A DNA stretch of 44,423 nucleotides from NCBI GenBank assembly GCA_001970955.1, contig MPUH01000587.1, positions 1 to 44,423 on the forward strand, read 5' to 3'. The position numbers and the translations under genes were made by a program. The DNA is from Stentor coeruleus. Its lineage: Eukaryota; Ciliophora; Heterotrichea; Heterotrichida; Stentoridae. Under the pieces are notes generated by a model. It saw only the letters and a program-made list of their open reading frames with translations, searched no databases and was not told the origin of the DNA. Positions 31,301-41,044 of this stretch are shown one piece after another (the first letter of the stretch is position 1; each line of letters begins with the position of its first letter).

Positions 31301-31954
31301 TGAAAAACAGTCCCCATTTGAGTTAAGTTTTTCTATTTTTCCTGATGAATAAGCTAAAAGCCAATCTTCTTGAGAGTATTTAAAACTACTGAATTCACCT
31401 TTGAAGATGATTTTAATAGGAATATTTTCTGATTGATCTTTTACATCTATTGAAATTATACAATCAGAACATGAAGCAAATAATAATTTTGTGCTTAAGT
31501 CATATGCTATTCGGCGAATGTCATTGTTAGGGATAGGGATTTTCCTTATGATTTCTAATGTTTCGATTTTCAGCTCAAAAACACAGAATTTCGAACTGCA
31601 GTACAAAAGATTTGATTGCGGATCTATTACAAGTTTGCTGATTTTGACGTCTGGGATATTTTTTGTTAATATTTGGTCAGTTTCTGAATAGGTCTTGCAA
31701 ATGTTGCTGGTCCCACAGAGAAAAATACTGTTTTTATCGTCGGGTAGGATAAGAGCTTCACGGATTTTATACCCAGTGTCGAGGTATATTGGAAAGACAC
31801 TTTCAAAACGGGATTTGATTTTTCTCATCATTTTGTTGATGCTGCTGACGTTTTTAGTATCGACTAATGCTGTTAGTTCCATTCCCCCGTCTCCGATTGA
31901 GTGTTGTTTTTTGTTTTTTTGTTTTGGTATTTCTCCTACCTGAGTTATCTCCAT
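28385..31954 (-). CDS. WD40-repeat protein fused to a TRP-type ion channel
   Basis: 1189 aa, no intron. About residues 50-650 are beta-propeller repeats. The clearest, near residues 465-575, include GHEGKINCQVHLKGSTMFAT, NDKKIIIWNI, GHALPVVCITQT, SGSKDCTIKVWAW and DGTLIYWNL. Residues 920-1120 are a six-helix ion-transport domain: GLYLLVLSFYLIFKYENLNG, VWNYFDIIRLFILISY, LLRGISFFRLF (S4 with few charges), a pore loop near LGEFNTEGFDGLSW, and S6 with VIVLLNMLIAIMGETF, the TRP-family signature. A short cytoplasmic coiled tail follows (ITDELTKDIKAVKKLLKN). It is probably a non-selective or calcium-permeable cation channel of cilia or cell membrane, with the propeller as cytoplasmic sensor or scaffold. 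An acidic linker (EDDNDEENDDNEE) lies near residue 855. The gating stimulus is unknown. Confidence 0.88.
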   Translation of the reverse strand: MEITQVGEIPKQKNKKQHSIGDGGMELTALVDTKNVSSINKMMRKIKSRFESVFPIYLDTGYKIREALILPDDKNSIFLCGTSNICKTYSETDQILTKNIPDVKISKLVIDPQSNLLYCSSKFCVFELKIETLEIIRKIPIPNNDIRRIAYDLSTKLLFASCSDCIISIDVKDQSENIPIKIIFKGEFSSFKYSQEDWLLAYSSGKIEKLNSNGDCFSYDLPESASLVKYSRSSKSVLASVGKSVYLFTLNLKLISKFQLQAFPSQLFMTSDEKYIITSNSDGKIAIIDTMAEEIIQIPVHHGQIVNFYVDSTISHITTYGHDSKIAKFIFPIKKSSRSLLCNVNNFVFFGDQPVIIYMEDLKSIKMWNIHTNELPNEIYKSDRELNKVMLYIQEKDLLALCNGYEILFMNIQTNEISSIKISRKVSLSSFAADEGGLYITTISSENSYIYVYDLNNYSIVQRFKGHEGKINCQVHLKGSTMFATGGNDKKIIIWNIKEPNSAYKLEGHALPVVCITQTREGNKIISGSKDCTIKVWAWREKQMLISLDSHTSPILSIIVDKTNHLTSFSIDGTLIYWNLRAYAKVFRTVVNIEPLVFCMSKNNKFIAFADMEQIKVLDSPMFSNELDVIGPVMQDKYEYMDYLLKVLKGEKVAYNAIWNDWAVLPYQFNTMYFYAFTNMYRHIKSSIRDSASLTPCYFTDPFSLITYKKYQKALNILFECTKNLLQRNMHSLSFLNEDVLIKLNLQGHSQLHKFYNSIFNKCLIEDFPKFADIQDLPIVVFSSTVNPVRENFFPNDAGTIAQKLKFEKNATLAHLNNINDPLLLKTPKGSMNFNESLLKNKTCDFEDDNDEENDDNEETSGEKVPIVVYVSSIRMNINNGCKESILFIESLIKCPNKEIFKTKFIQTILTHKWGKLKKYQAIQAMCYGLYLLVLSFYLIFKYENLNGLIAFLIVGGLLSVYDVIQMYQAFSLFWKDVWNYFDIIRLFILISYAITYYYDHKEKEHCMTLLMIISLLRGISFFRLFNQTRYMTQLLVNVLKDMKSFIILLTYSTISFSMIAMVQRKDRSFTNELKVSFMMNLGEFNTEGFDGLSWVIFMFMSVLNVIVLLNMLIAIMGETFSRVRERSEIADFIEIAKMLLEVETVMTNTNKGKKKYLQLCEQESSVNITDELTKDIKAVKKLLKNLSK

Positions 31955-32240
31955 TTATTTTAGAATACCTTTTGATAGGGTGATATTACCCTAAAATATA
32001 TGAGGATGCATTAGTTTAGATTGATATCAAGAGAATGGTTGTTTTGAATAATAGGAATTTGAATGAAAAATTTTGATTGATATAAAAAGTGAGTTTTTAT
32101 GATGAAGAAGATAGTGAGAAAGCTTATAATAATAATGATTTTGGTGTAACTGTATGGCAGTTAAGAAACAGTTGATATTGGTAAGAGTTATTTTGATAGG
32201 GGAGAAGATTTAAAATTATTATCATAAAATAAGATTTTAT

Positions 32241-33921
32241 AAGGCCGGTTAGAAATAATATAATATAATATAGTAACTAAAAAAAAATGCATAGATAAAA
32301 TCAAAGTCTAACTGGAAAATAATTTTAAGTTTTTCAATCAACAACTTAAAATAAAGTTTATACTCAACAGCTTAAATTAAAATTTATAGCAAAATTGTTA
32401 TAATTTCAAGTCTTTATCGAGGAAAAAACTAATCACCCAATATACAATTTTGGTAAAATAAACTTTAATACTCACATTTATTCCCTATAAAAATCAGCAC
32501 AAATAAACCATAAATGCATTTTACTATAACCCTCACAAACTTTTAAAATTCTAAATAACTCATAAAATAATCTTTCATCTAATATAAACTACCAAATACT
32601 CTAAATTCAAAAAAAAAATGATAATATCAATAATTATAATCCTATAAACATCCTTCATCAAATCCTAATTCCTCTATCTAGCCATGCTATCTNAATAACT
32701 CATAAAATAATCTTTCATCTAATATAAACTACCAAATACTCTAAATTCAAAAAAAAATGATAATATCAATAATTATAATCCTATAAACATCCTTCATCAA
32801 ATCCTAATTCCTCTATCTAGCCATGCTATCCCATTTATTAAAATATCTATATCACGTTTATATCTAATTTTATAATAAAATACCATAAGCATTCCTAATA
32901 AATAGCAAGATATAAATTTATCTAATGTTTCTATCTTCATATTCTTATTAAAACAAATTTAAGTTATAATTTATGTCATTTTTATTATAAATTTTCATAC
33001 TCTCACTATCATTATCAAGACTACTGTTTTTTATCTTATTAACAAAAGTGATACTTTTTATGATATAGTTTTTTGAAAATCTTATAATATCTATTATCAT
33101 AAACATCAAATTCTGTATTTTAAAATGTACGTTTTTTGCCCTGTCACTTAATCAAATATAATAATTTCCAATTTCAAAATACGAAATAGGAACACAAAAT
33201 ATTTCAAACATAAAACTTTAAGAAACTTCATTTCATAATTATATTCTGCAGCTAAATAAACTAAATTTTTATCAATATACAGATTTTTTTTTTTGCATTA
33301 TCGAAATTCTTACAAGTAGTTTATCCAAATCAAATATAATTTTCCTGCATATTTTGTATAAGTCCCGAAATAATGTTTTAAACTAAATATCAAGAAATTA
33401 TTTGAAAATCTAAAAATAAAAATTCTCTATTTTAATATACTATCAAAATCTAACTTCCTTTTAAGACACAACAAATATTTTCTTCCATTCATCTAGGATA
33501 AAGTTCATAATTTTATTATAGTAAAAATTATGATAAAAGTTCATATTCGAGAATCTTCTATTATTTATCCTATATCTATTCCAAATTATTTTAATTTTCA
33601 TTCATATACAAATTTCCCTTAAAAATCTCTAAGAAATGTAGTTTTTCTTAATCTTCCCTGTTCCGACTATCTTAAGATACTTTTTTGTAAGCATAAAAAA
33701 TATATACTATAAACAATAAGACTTATTTGCCTTCATTTTTAAATATTTTCAAACAGAAGCCAGAAATCGAATATAAAGATTTCCACAACTTAGAAATCTT
33801 ATTATGAACTATTCTAATCATCCTAAGTATATATAATAAAATCTTAGTATTTCAAGTATTTCATATCATTTTTCGATAATTTAAGAATAATTTTTTCATA
33901 TTACATAAAAAAACCGGCCTT
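32241..33921. repeat. 10-bp inverted repeat, GC-rich, 1.67 kb apart
   Basis: aaggccggtt at 32241-32250 and its reverse complement aaccggcctt at 33912-33921. GC-rich words are rare in this DNA. The match does not extend further, so terminal repeats of an element are only possible. Confidence 0.3.
32554..32830. repeat. 137/138-bp direct duplication flanking an N, probable assembly artefact
   Basis: Copy 1 (32554-32691) and copy 2 (32694-32830) are identical except for one A in a homopolymer (10 versus 9). A single N at 32693 lies exactly at the junction, as expected when two contig ends overlap but were not merged. Confidence 0.88.
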
Positions 33922-34204
33922 TCTAGGTAGGATTGCAATCTTTTATAAGGTAACCATGAATATTTATCCAATTTTTCCTTTTGTCTATTATATCAACCCA
34001 GCTATTTAAGACATATTTTTTACTACAACTGATAATGGTTCTGCTGTTTTAAAATCACCTGGCTTTCATAATGATCAAGAGTGTTTTTACAGCCGTTTCA
34101 AGGCTAGTTCTCTTTATTTCATATGAAACTCTATAGAAAACATAAAAAATTACGCTAAAACCGAAGATACTTCAATGATATATACAAGAATATTAGAGGC
34201 TTAA
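33907..34204 (+). pseudogene. Possible DDE integrase/IS30-like transposase fragment
   Basis: One frame with two internal stops encodes FTTTDNGSAVLKSPGFHNDQ and, after a TGA, NSIENIKNYAKTED. The TDNG and N-x-x-EN-x-x-N pattern recalls the D and E motifs of IS30-type or retroviral-type integrase cores. The fragment is too short and broken to be sure. Confidence 0.25.
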
Positions 34205-34307
34205 AAACAATCTGTTTTGAGTATAGGTTTTTTTAGATAACTTGTAATAAATTTTGCGACATAAGTTTATCCTAAGAGGTTTGTAGGGTTGTAAAGTTGT
34301 GATAAAA

Positions 34308-35363
34308 ATGGTATCGAGAAATGCCGGATTAGCTCAGTCATCAAGATCATTTAAGATTTCAAAAAACAACTCTGAGTTTTTAGATTCACTTGCTTTAATG
34401 CAAAACACCCTTGAGTCTATAGACGCTGATTCTTTATTAAAGTACATCGAGCATGTCAGTTTCATAAACACCATCAAGCCAATGTCTAAAGACCTCGAAG
34501 CATGTTATGTGATAACAATAAGTTCTCTTATAGTCTACGACTACAACAAACCCTACGCATTTGACTCGGAACTTCTAAACTCCATACTAAAATCAGCAAT
34601 ATCTTTATCTGAAGCCCTATCAGTAGTCTATTCTAAAAAAGAGTCGAAAATGAGCATATCACCAAAAGTTAGAAATCTAAGTTTTACACTTCTCAACTCT
34701 GTCAGAGACCTTATTTCATCATCAAAATCTTCATATAAGCCAACAATTGACCTTAAAATCAAACTTCTTTCTAAAATCCTCAGTCTTGCAGCTATAACAC
34801 CATTCAAATTGCTAATGGTCTCACTTATTAACCTAATAAAATCCCGAGTAACTTCAAATGTGTATCCTTGCTTTACAAATGCTAGTTCACCTTTTCTTCC
34901 TGAATATGATCGTAAACAATATACACTTGTTTTAGATTTAGATGAAACATTAGCTCATACTAAAGAAAATAAGCTTCTTGTTAGACCAGGAGCTTTTGAG
35001 TTTATTGAACAAATGAGTCTTCATTATGAACTTGTTTTGTTTACTGCATCAACACCTGTTTATGCTGATATTATTATGGCGAAAATTGACCCAAATAATC
35101 ATATAAAACTTCGGCTTTATAGAGGACATACAACTTGTACTGATTGTGTGCCTATAAAGAATTTAGAAACGCTAGGAAGGGATCTTAGTAAAACTATTAT
35201 TGTTGATAATTTAAAGGAGTCGTTTAAACTACAAGAAAATAATGGGATATGCATTTCTACTTGGACAGGTGACGACTCAGATCTCGAACTTTCAAAAGTA
35301 GCGATGTTTCTACAAAAAATACCATATATGGGTATTACTCATGTATCTGAAGTTTTACACTAA
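34308..35363 (+). CDS. SCP/FCP1-type (NIF) phosphatase, HAD superfamily
   Basis: 351 aa from the ATG at 34308; the frame also has an upstream GTG at 34299. Residues 200-345 are an FCPH/NIF catalytic domain: TLVLDLDETLAHTKENKLLV with the DLDET nucleophile motif, RPGAFEFIEQMSLHYELVLF, TASTPVYADIIMAKIDP, TIIVDNLKES and the TWTGDDSDLELSKVAMFL tail. Such enzymes dephosphorylate Ser/Thr in the RNA polymerase II CTD or in signalling and membrane-lipid regulators (SCP, Dullard, TIM50 types). The N-terminal 195 residues are helical with no recognised domain. There is no BRCT domain, so it is nearer SCP than FCP1. Catalytic Asp residues are intact. Confidence 0.9.
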   Translation: MVSRNAGLAQSSRSFKISKNNSEFLDSLALMQNTLESIDADSLLKYIEHVSFINTIKPMSKDLEACYVITISSLIVYDYNKPYAFDSELLNSILKSAISLSEALSVVYSKKESKMSISPKVRNLSFTLLNSVRDLISSSKSSYKPTIDLKIKLLSKILSLAAITPFKLLMVSLINLIKSRVTSNVYPCFTNASSPFLPEYDRKQYTLVLDLDETLAHTKENKLLVRPGAFEFIEQMSLHYELVLFTASTPVYADIIMAKIDPNNHIKLRLYRGHTTCTDCVPIKNLETLGRDLSKTIIVDNLKESFKLQENNGICISTWTGDDSDLELSKVAMFLQKIPYMGITHVSEVLH

Positions 35364-35431
35364 ATGTACTACAATATTTTATAACATAAGAAATTGTCTT
35401 TTTTGTAATAAACTTATTATTAATATATAAA

Positions 35432-36070
35432 ATGAATATGGATTTCATGGCATCGTTAAGTAGTTCTTTCCAAGAACTTGGGGATATTTTCTCTCACTCT
35501 GATATGGAAGGTTTTCCAATTGACCGTCAATACACAAAGACTCGTTTTCCTCTAACAAGTAATTCACAAAGGAGAGATATAAGTAATTTGGGTATATGGA
35601 CATTATCAAGTGCTAAACTAGGTTTTGGTATTCAGCAATTACGTGAAGATTCTTTATCAACATATTGGCAATCAGATGGTAGCCAGCCTCATACTGTGAC
35701 AGTATACTTCCCGCGCAAGGTCTATGTAAGTGAATTTTGTATATATTTAGACTTTAAATCTGATGAAAGTTACACACCAAGTAAAATGAGTATACTTATT
35801 GGAAATGCTATGACTGATATGAGAGAAGTTCAAAATGTTGAGCTTGAAGAACCTACTGGTTGGTATAATTTTGCTTTAGGTAAATTGATTAATGGGACTT
35901 ATAATCCTGTTAAGACACATTATATACAGTTAGTTATATTACAGAATCAACATAATGGAAGAGATACTCATATTAGGAATATGAAGATTCTTGGACTTAG
36001 AGAAGAACCGGTTATAGCTTTTCCTGTGTTTATTGAAAATAGTTATTCTAAGTATACGATGCTCAGATAG
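35432..36070 (+). CDS. APC10: Anaphase-promoting complex subunit 10 (Doc1)
   Basis: 212 aa. Residues 45-205 are a full DOC domain: RRDISNLGIWTLSSAKLGFG, QLREDSLSTYWQSDGSQPHT, FCIYLDFKSDESYTPSKMSI, EEPTGWYNF and QNQHNGRDTHIRNMKILGL. APC10 acts with Cdc20/Cdh1 to hold substrates on the APC/C ubiquitin ligase during mitosis. The very C-terminus is MLR, close to the Ile-Arg tail that docks APC10 on the TPR subunits in other species. Two in-frame ATGs at 35432 and 35438 are possible starts. It lies 68 nt after the phosphatase gene on the same strand. Confidence 0.96.
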   Translation: MNMDFMASLSSSFQELGDIFSHSDMEGFPIDRQYTKTRFPLTSNSQRRDISNLGIWTLSSAKLGFGIQQLREDSLSTYWQSDGSQPHTVTVYFPRKVYVSEFCIYLDFKSDESYTPSKMSILIGNAMTDMREVQNVELEEPTGWYNFALGKLINGTYNPVKTHYIQLVILQNQHNGRDTHIRNMKILGLREEPVIAFPVFIENSYSKYTMLR

Positions 36071-36735
36071 ATTAGAGTAGAGATATTTTTATTATAAGTT
36101 AGGTTGTTAGAAATTGGTTTTTATTTTTGAGATTTTTTGATTTCGAGGGGTTTTTTTTGAATTGTAAATTTGAAGGAATTTTGGGTATTGTGTATGCGGC
36201 TTTTTTATGTATGTTTATTGTAGAGATTTGCTTTAAGTTAGGAATGATAGATGGTTAGAGGTGGGCTTTTTGTTTTTGTTTGCTGTATTGTGTGAAAGAT
36301 TAGATGTTGTTATTATAATTTAACTTTTAAAAATATGAATAATTTTGCTGTAAAGATGATAGTGTTGTATGCCAAGGAGAAAATATGTAATTTGTATTTA
36401 TTTATTGAAGTTGAGTATTTATGAGTTATTTTTAGCAAACTTCAAATTATGTTAATACTTAATTAAAAACTAAATTTTTGAAAGTATATCTATTGAAAAA
36501 TTTAAGAATTTCATCTATATAACTTAGAGAAATTATACTATTCATATCTAATAATCATATATTTAATAGGTATCATAAAAAATTCAAATGCATATTTTCT
36601 TGCATATCAGAACTGAAAATTATAAAAATCATTAAAAAATTATCATAACATAAACCCTATCAACTTCTACACACATTTAATCAAACCAAATCATTCTTCT
36701 TAAAAAGATTTCAGGTTTTTTAAATAATAATTAAT
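36071..36735. other. Intergenic region
   Basis: AT-rich, 665 nt. No gene or repeat recognised. Confidence 0.5.
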
Positions 36736-39700
36736 ATGGAAGACTCACAAACAGTTATTCTATGGCTTAGAGACCTAAATATAGCCATATCAAGCTTTGA
36801 AGATGAATTTAGTAATGGCTACCTTCTTGGGCAAATCTTATATCGCTACAACTTCCAAGACAATTTCGGTCAGTTTTCCAACAAACCAAATTCTTCACTC
36901 GCCAATATAAGCAAAGTCCAAGTAGCTCTTGAAAGGTTTAACTTAAAATTTGACCCTCATCGTATAATCAACAAAGAGCCAGGCTATGCGAAAAAACTCC
37001 TAGAAAAAATGCACAGAGCCTTGCATACATTACATAACAGCCCACAAGCAGCATTAAAAAAACGATCAGTTTCTGATATCCCTTTAGCAACAAAAGAAGA
37101 AAAACTTGCAGCAAAGGTAAAAAAATTCGAGGATTTTCGGCTAGCCCAAGCTGAAAAGGTTCTTGAAAGTGAAAAAAAACAGCGTGATTTGATTTTCCAA
37201 AGCAAACTCAAAGATCGAAGTTATCGTATAGAAACACTTAAAGCTAATAAAACTTTTATGCAAACTTGGCAGCATGAAGGGATGCAAAACTGGCTTAAAA
37301 ATCAACAAAGGAAAAAAGCTCGAGTCCTTCACGACACAAATGTCAAAATGAAGCTTCTTAATGATAAAAAAAATCGAGAAAAAGCGGTAAATGACATTCA
37401 TATTTACGATACAAATGAAGGGATAAATGATTTTGAAAGAAACATGATAAGACTTGGAATTGACTACTCAGGAGATGGGGAAAAAAAGGTTGTCAAGCAG
37501 GATTTAGCAGTTGAAGCTGCAGCAACAATGGCAAAAATCAAAGAAAATAAAGTTAAAAACCTTGAAGCTGCTAAAGAAAGGGAGGTAAGACAAAGAAATG
37601 CTTATATCGAGCAGAAAAAAAACGAGAAATTCGAACTTTATAAACAAGGGTCAGGGAAAATCGGTTCAAGTCTTATAAAAATCCTCATCAACAACTATAA
37701 ACATGCTTTTCTCAAAATATTTTCATGTTACAAAAGGAAAAAAAAAATCCAAGAAGTTGAGAAAAATATCAACATGTATCGTTCTATAACAGAAGAAAAA
37801 TGGGGACAAATAGACCGTAAAAGATTAGAAGAACTAGAAATTTTAGAACTTTCAGCTAAAAAAGATAATCTAGACAAAAGGAAAAATCTTAATAACAATG
37901 CTATAGAAAACCTAAAAAAAGCTCATATAATTCATTCGAAGTTATGTAAACCAATTGCCATTGACTTGATATTATTAGCTGAAAAAGCTTTTGATCAATT
38001 GAAAAACAATCAAAAAATCCCAGCTGGTTTGTGGAAGGAATGGCTTAGAGAATTTCAAAACAAAGGTGAGACTAGTTCAAGTGAAATTAAGCCTAGAAAA
38101 GATGTTGTGTTTGAAGAAAAAGAACAGGATTTTGTAGGTTCGGCTAATGAAGAAGTTGAGAGGTATATTAAAGGGAAGGATGAATGGGGACCAGTGCCTA
38201 TGAATTATTCATTTGGGGATATTATGGAGAATATAATTGAAAATGCGTTTCCTCTTAGCCCACCACCATCTGTACCTGAAGGGCCACATTATCTTCCTTT
38301 AAAAATAATCGTTATAGGCCCTGCGTTTTCTGGGAAAAAAAGCCAGGTTAAAAAACTTGCTGACAATTTCGGATTGAAAGTTTTTGAAATGGGCAGGATT
38401 ATTGAGGATGCGAAAAAAGTTATACAGAAAAAATCTGAACCTGAAGATTTGAAGAAGAAAAAACCTGTTGAAGAAGAGTCTGAAGTTTTTACTCAAGCTT
38501 GTCTTGAGGTATCTTTAGATGATGAATATGGGAAATCAAAACTTTTTAGGGCTAAAATTAGAGGGGTTTTTGGTGATGCCCCTAAACCTGAGCAGGAAGA
38601 GGTAAGAAAGCAAGTTAAAAAAGAAGAAGCTAAAAGTCAAGGGTTGATATTGTCAGGATATCCTACAACTTTACAAGAAGCTGTTGATTTAGAACGATGT
38701 TTAAGTGGGTTTATTCATCCTTCAGAATTACCAACTGAAATGAGGGATATTAAAAAAAAAGAAACAAGTTTACTTGTTAAACCAACACCTAAGGAAAATG
38801 TACCGGTTAAACTTTTTAATAGCGCTTGGGATGCGATTATATGGCTGGATTTAGATGAAAATATTGCTATTAGAAGAGCTTCGGATAGGAGAATTGATCC
38901 AGCAGGGAATATTTATAATTTATCTGTCAATCCACCTCCTGATAATATATTGGCTAGGTGTAAAATTATTGATAATCCAACTGAGGAGCAAATAAGAGCG
39001 GATTATTCCAAGTTTAACAGCCACAAAGACTCTCTCATACATTGGTTTTCACTTTTTGGACTAAAAAACATGCCAATCTTCTACATATCTGAAGCTTCAC
39101 AATCTCCAGACCAAGTCTTCGACAGCATCAAAAGCAAAATCCAAGAAATCCTCTCGACAAAAACATCTTCTCCTCCTCCAGAAACCCCAAATGAACCTCA
39201 GCTATCCAAAGATGCCGCCCTAGAACTCTTCACAACCTGGGAAAACGTTCAATCCCGATATCTCCAAAACTTAAACAAAAGCCTTTATCTTTTTACCTTA
39301 CTTTGGAATGACTTAACAAACTCTTTATCCTCCTTACAAAACAATTTTCTCGATCTTTTTAAACAAGATGACGATAAAATCCTTATAGCAACAAATTTTA
39401 TCCCAGACTTCAATTATTTCATATCAAAAAAAAGTATATTTTCAAAACAAGAAACTGAAGAATTATATGAAAAAATTGACAGTATCAGTGATGAATTATG
39501 GGATATTGTAAACAAACGTAAACAAGTTTTTGTCCAAAAAAGGGAAAATATCATATCAAATTACACTTTAAATGAAAGATTATTAGAAATATGTTCAATT
39601 ACTTTAAGTTTGTGTAAAGCTGAATTATACAAATATTCAAATACAACGAATATAATTTTTAAATACAAAAATATATGTGAAGGATATAATTTTCCTATAC

Positions 39701-40062
39701 AAGAATTAGATGTTCAATTAAAAGTTATGTTACCAGCTAGAGATTTTATAAAAGAAGTTGAGTTGAAATTTAGTTGTATTATATATCAATATTCTTTTTT
39801 AAAAGAGGAAAATGATTTGTTTATTTGTAGGGTGTTGAAAATTTGTAGATGGGCTGAGGATAAATGTGTGTTATTTGGGAAAAGGGCTTCAGAGGTTTTT
39901 GATAAGTTTGATCAGTGGATTGTTCAGGATGTGCATTTGGAAAATGATGCGATTAATAAGTATGTTGAGGCATTGCATGAGAGTTTTAGAATGAAAACGC
40001 AAATGGCTTATGAGTTTCCGAAGAACTTTAATATACTACAGAGTTTGAAAACTGGAGTATAA
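36736..40062 (+). CDS. SPEF2: SPEF2/CPC1-like axonemal central-pair protein
   Basis: 1108 aa, no intron. Residues 1-100 are a CH-like domain (VILWLRDLNIAISSFEDEFS, then NGYLLGQILYRYNF). Residues 110-460 are charged coiled coil. Residues 520-810 are an adenylate-kinase-like domain: IIVIGPAFSGKKSQVKKLAD (P-loop), LILSGYPTTLQEAVDLERCL, IIWLDLDENIAIRRASDRRI and DPAGNIYN. The C-terminal helical region (830-1108) has no known domain. SPEF2/CPC1 is part of the C1b projection of the central pair and controls ciliary beating. It is clearly shorter than the roughly 1800-residue mammalian protein. The NMP-binding GxPRT-type Arg is Thr here (GYPTT), so kinase activity is doubtful while nucleotide binding may remain. 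Confidence 0.9.
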   Translation: MEDSQTVILWLRDLNIAISSFEDEFSNGYLLGQILYRYNFQDNFGQFSNKPNSSLANISKVQVALERFNLKFDPHRIINKEPGYAKKLLEKMHRALHTLHNSPQAALKKRSVSDIPLATKEEKLAAKVKKFEDFRLAQAEKVLESEKKQRDLIFQSKLKDRSYRIETLKANKTFMQTWQHEGMQNWLKNQQRKKARVLHDTNVKMKLLNDKKNREKAVNDIHIYDTNEGINDFERNMIRLGIDYSGDGEKKVVKQDLAVEAAATMAKIKENKVKNLEAAKEREVRQRNAYIEQKKNEKFELYKQGSGKIGSSLIKILINNYKHAFLKIFSCYKRKKKIQEVEKNINMYRSITEEKWGQIDRKRLEELEILELSAKKDNLDKRKNLNNNAIENLKKAHIIHSKLCKPIAIDLILLAEKAFDQLKNNQKIPAGLWKEWLREFQNKGETSSSEIKPRKDVVFEEKEQDFVGSANEEVERYIKGKDEWGPVPMNYSFGDIMENIIENAFPLSPPPSVPEGPHYLPLKIIVIGPAFSGKKSQVKKLADNFGLKVFEMGRIIEDAKKVIQKKSEPEDLKKKKPVEEESEVFTQACLEVSLDDEYGKSKLFRAKIRGVFGDAPKPEQEEVRKQVKKEEAKSQGLILSGYPTTLQEAVDLERCLSGFIHPSELPTEMRDIKKKETSLLVKPTPKENVPVKLFNSAWDAIIWLDLDENIAIRRASDRRIDPAGNIYNLSVNPPPDNILARCKIIDNPTEEQIRADYSKFNSHKDSLIHWFSLFGLKNMPIFYISEASQSPDQVFDSIKSKIQEILSTKTSSPPPETPNEPQLSKDAALELFTTWENVQSRYLQNLNKSLYLFTLLWNDLTNSLSSLQNNFLDLFKQDDDKILIATNFIPDFNYFISKKSIFSKQETEELYEKIDSISDELWDIVNKRKQVFVQKRENIISNYTLNERLLEICSITLSLCKAELYKYSNTTNIIFKYKNICEGYNFPIQELDVQLKVMLPARDFIKEVELKFSCIIYQYSFLKEENDLFICRVLKICRWAEDKCVLFGKRASEVFDKFDQWIVQDVHLENDAINKYVEALHESFRMKTQMAYEFPKNFNILQSLKTGV

Positions 40063-40465
40063 GTTTTTTTTATGTTTAAAAATAGGATAATTTGATGTGA
40101 AAGATGAAGTTTTTTAAGATTTTTGTTGTGGGGTTATTTGTTTTATTTGGTTTTTGGAAAAAATTTTTTGATGGGATAAGTTTTAAAAGTTTAATATTTA
40201 TAAGTTTTAATGGAAGTTGAATAGGGAGATTAGGGTTATAAGAATAACTAAAGATTTATTTTTAAAGAAATTAAATAAAGAAAATTAAAGCTCTGTTTGT
40301 AGTGGTAATATAAGAGTTTGGAAAAAAAATTGTAAGGTTTGATTTTTTAAAGATATTTTTGGGAATCTGATTGCTTAAAACTAGTCCAAGTGATGATGAT
40401 AGAAATATATGAATGACTTAAGAATAATATCAATTACATAAAAAAGAAAGAAAAACAAAATAAGC
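40063..40465. other. Intergenic region after SPEF2
   Basis: About 0.4 kb of AT-rich DNA with nothing recognised. Confidence 0.5.
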
Positions 40466-41044
40466 GACTTGGTTTTAAATCAGCAGACCGACCAAGCTAA
40501 TGATATTATTAACAGAGCTAATATCATTAGAGTTTTACAAGAGAGAAAGAAAAAATAAGTATAATTTAAGCTTACAAAAACTATTGGGTATTGACAATAG
40601 CTCTTTATAAATTGTCACAGATGCAGAAAAGCTGAAAGCTGACTTAGAATGCACTAAAAAAAAATTCGAAGAGACTTGCGCAAAAATTAAAAGCTTAGAA
40701 GCAGAGCCTAGTCAGGAAAAAAATAAAAAGTTAGCTGATGAACTTGAGTCTGCAAAAAAATCTTCAGCTCAAGATAAAAAAATGTTAGAGGAAAAAAACT
40801 CAAAGCCTTGTAAAGACTTACAGAAACAGCAAGAAAATTTAAGTTCTGTAGCTAAAAGAAATGATGAAAATAAAGATCCTATACTTTTTGAAGAGTTTAA
40901 AAGTATGATAAAATTAGAAAATTTGTCAAGATGAGTAAAGGACAAATGCGAAATTCATTGGCTCAAATGAATTTGCAAGGCTTTCAAAGAGATTTTATAG
41001 AAAAAGGATATTGTATCAAAATAATTTACATAAGCAAAATATAA
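40466..41044 (+). pseudogene. Broken coiled-coil gene with a C-terminal KM-rich motif
   Basis: Three coding-looking pieces lie in different frames. 40466-40558 encodes NQQTDQANDIINRANIIRVL, then TAA. 40611-40934 is a Lys/Glu-rich coiled coil (EAEPSQEKNKKLADELESAK) without ATG, ending TGA. A +1 frame read from about 40896 to TAA at 41042 gives KYDKIRKFVKMSKGQMRNSL followed by AQMNLQG. The last piece recalls the K-F-x-K-M...M...G motif found in formin- and WASH-related proteins. No micro-intron joins them, so a decayed gene is likely. Confidence 0.45.

Larger units (their letters stand above)
31955..34307. other. Gene-poor stretch with an assembly gap
   Basis: 2.35 kb without a supported gene between the divergent channel and phosphatase genes. 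It holds a 137-bp duplicated block around an N, a GC-rich 10-bp inverted repeat (32241 and 33912) and a weak integrase-like fragment. The rest is AT-rich sequence. Confidence 0.6.
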
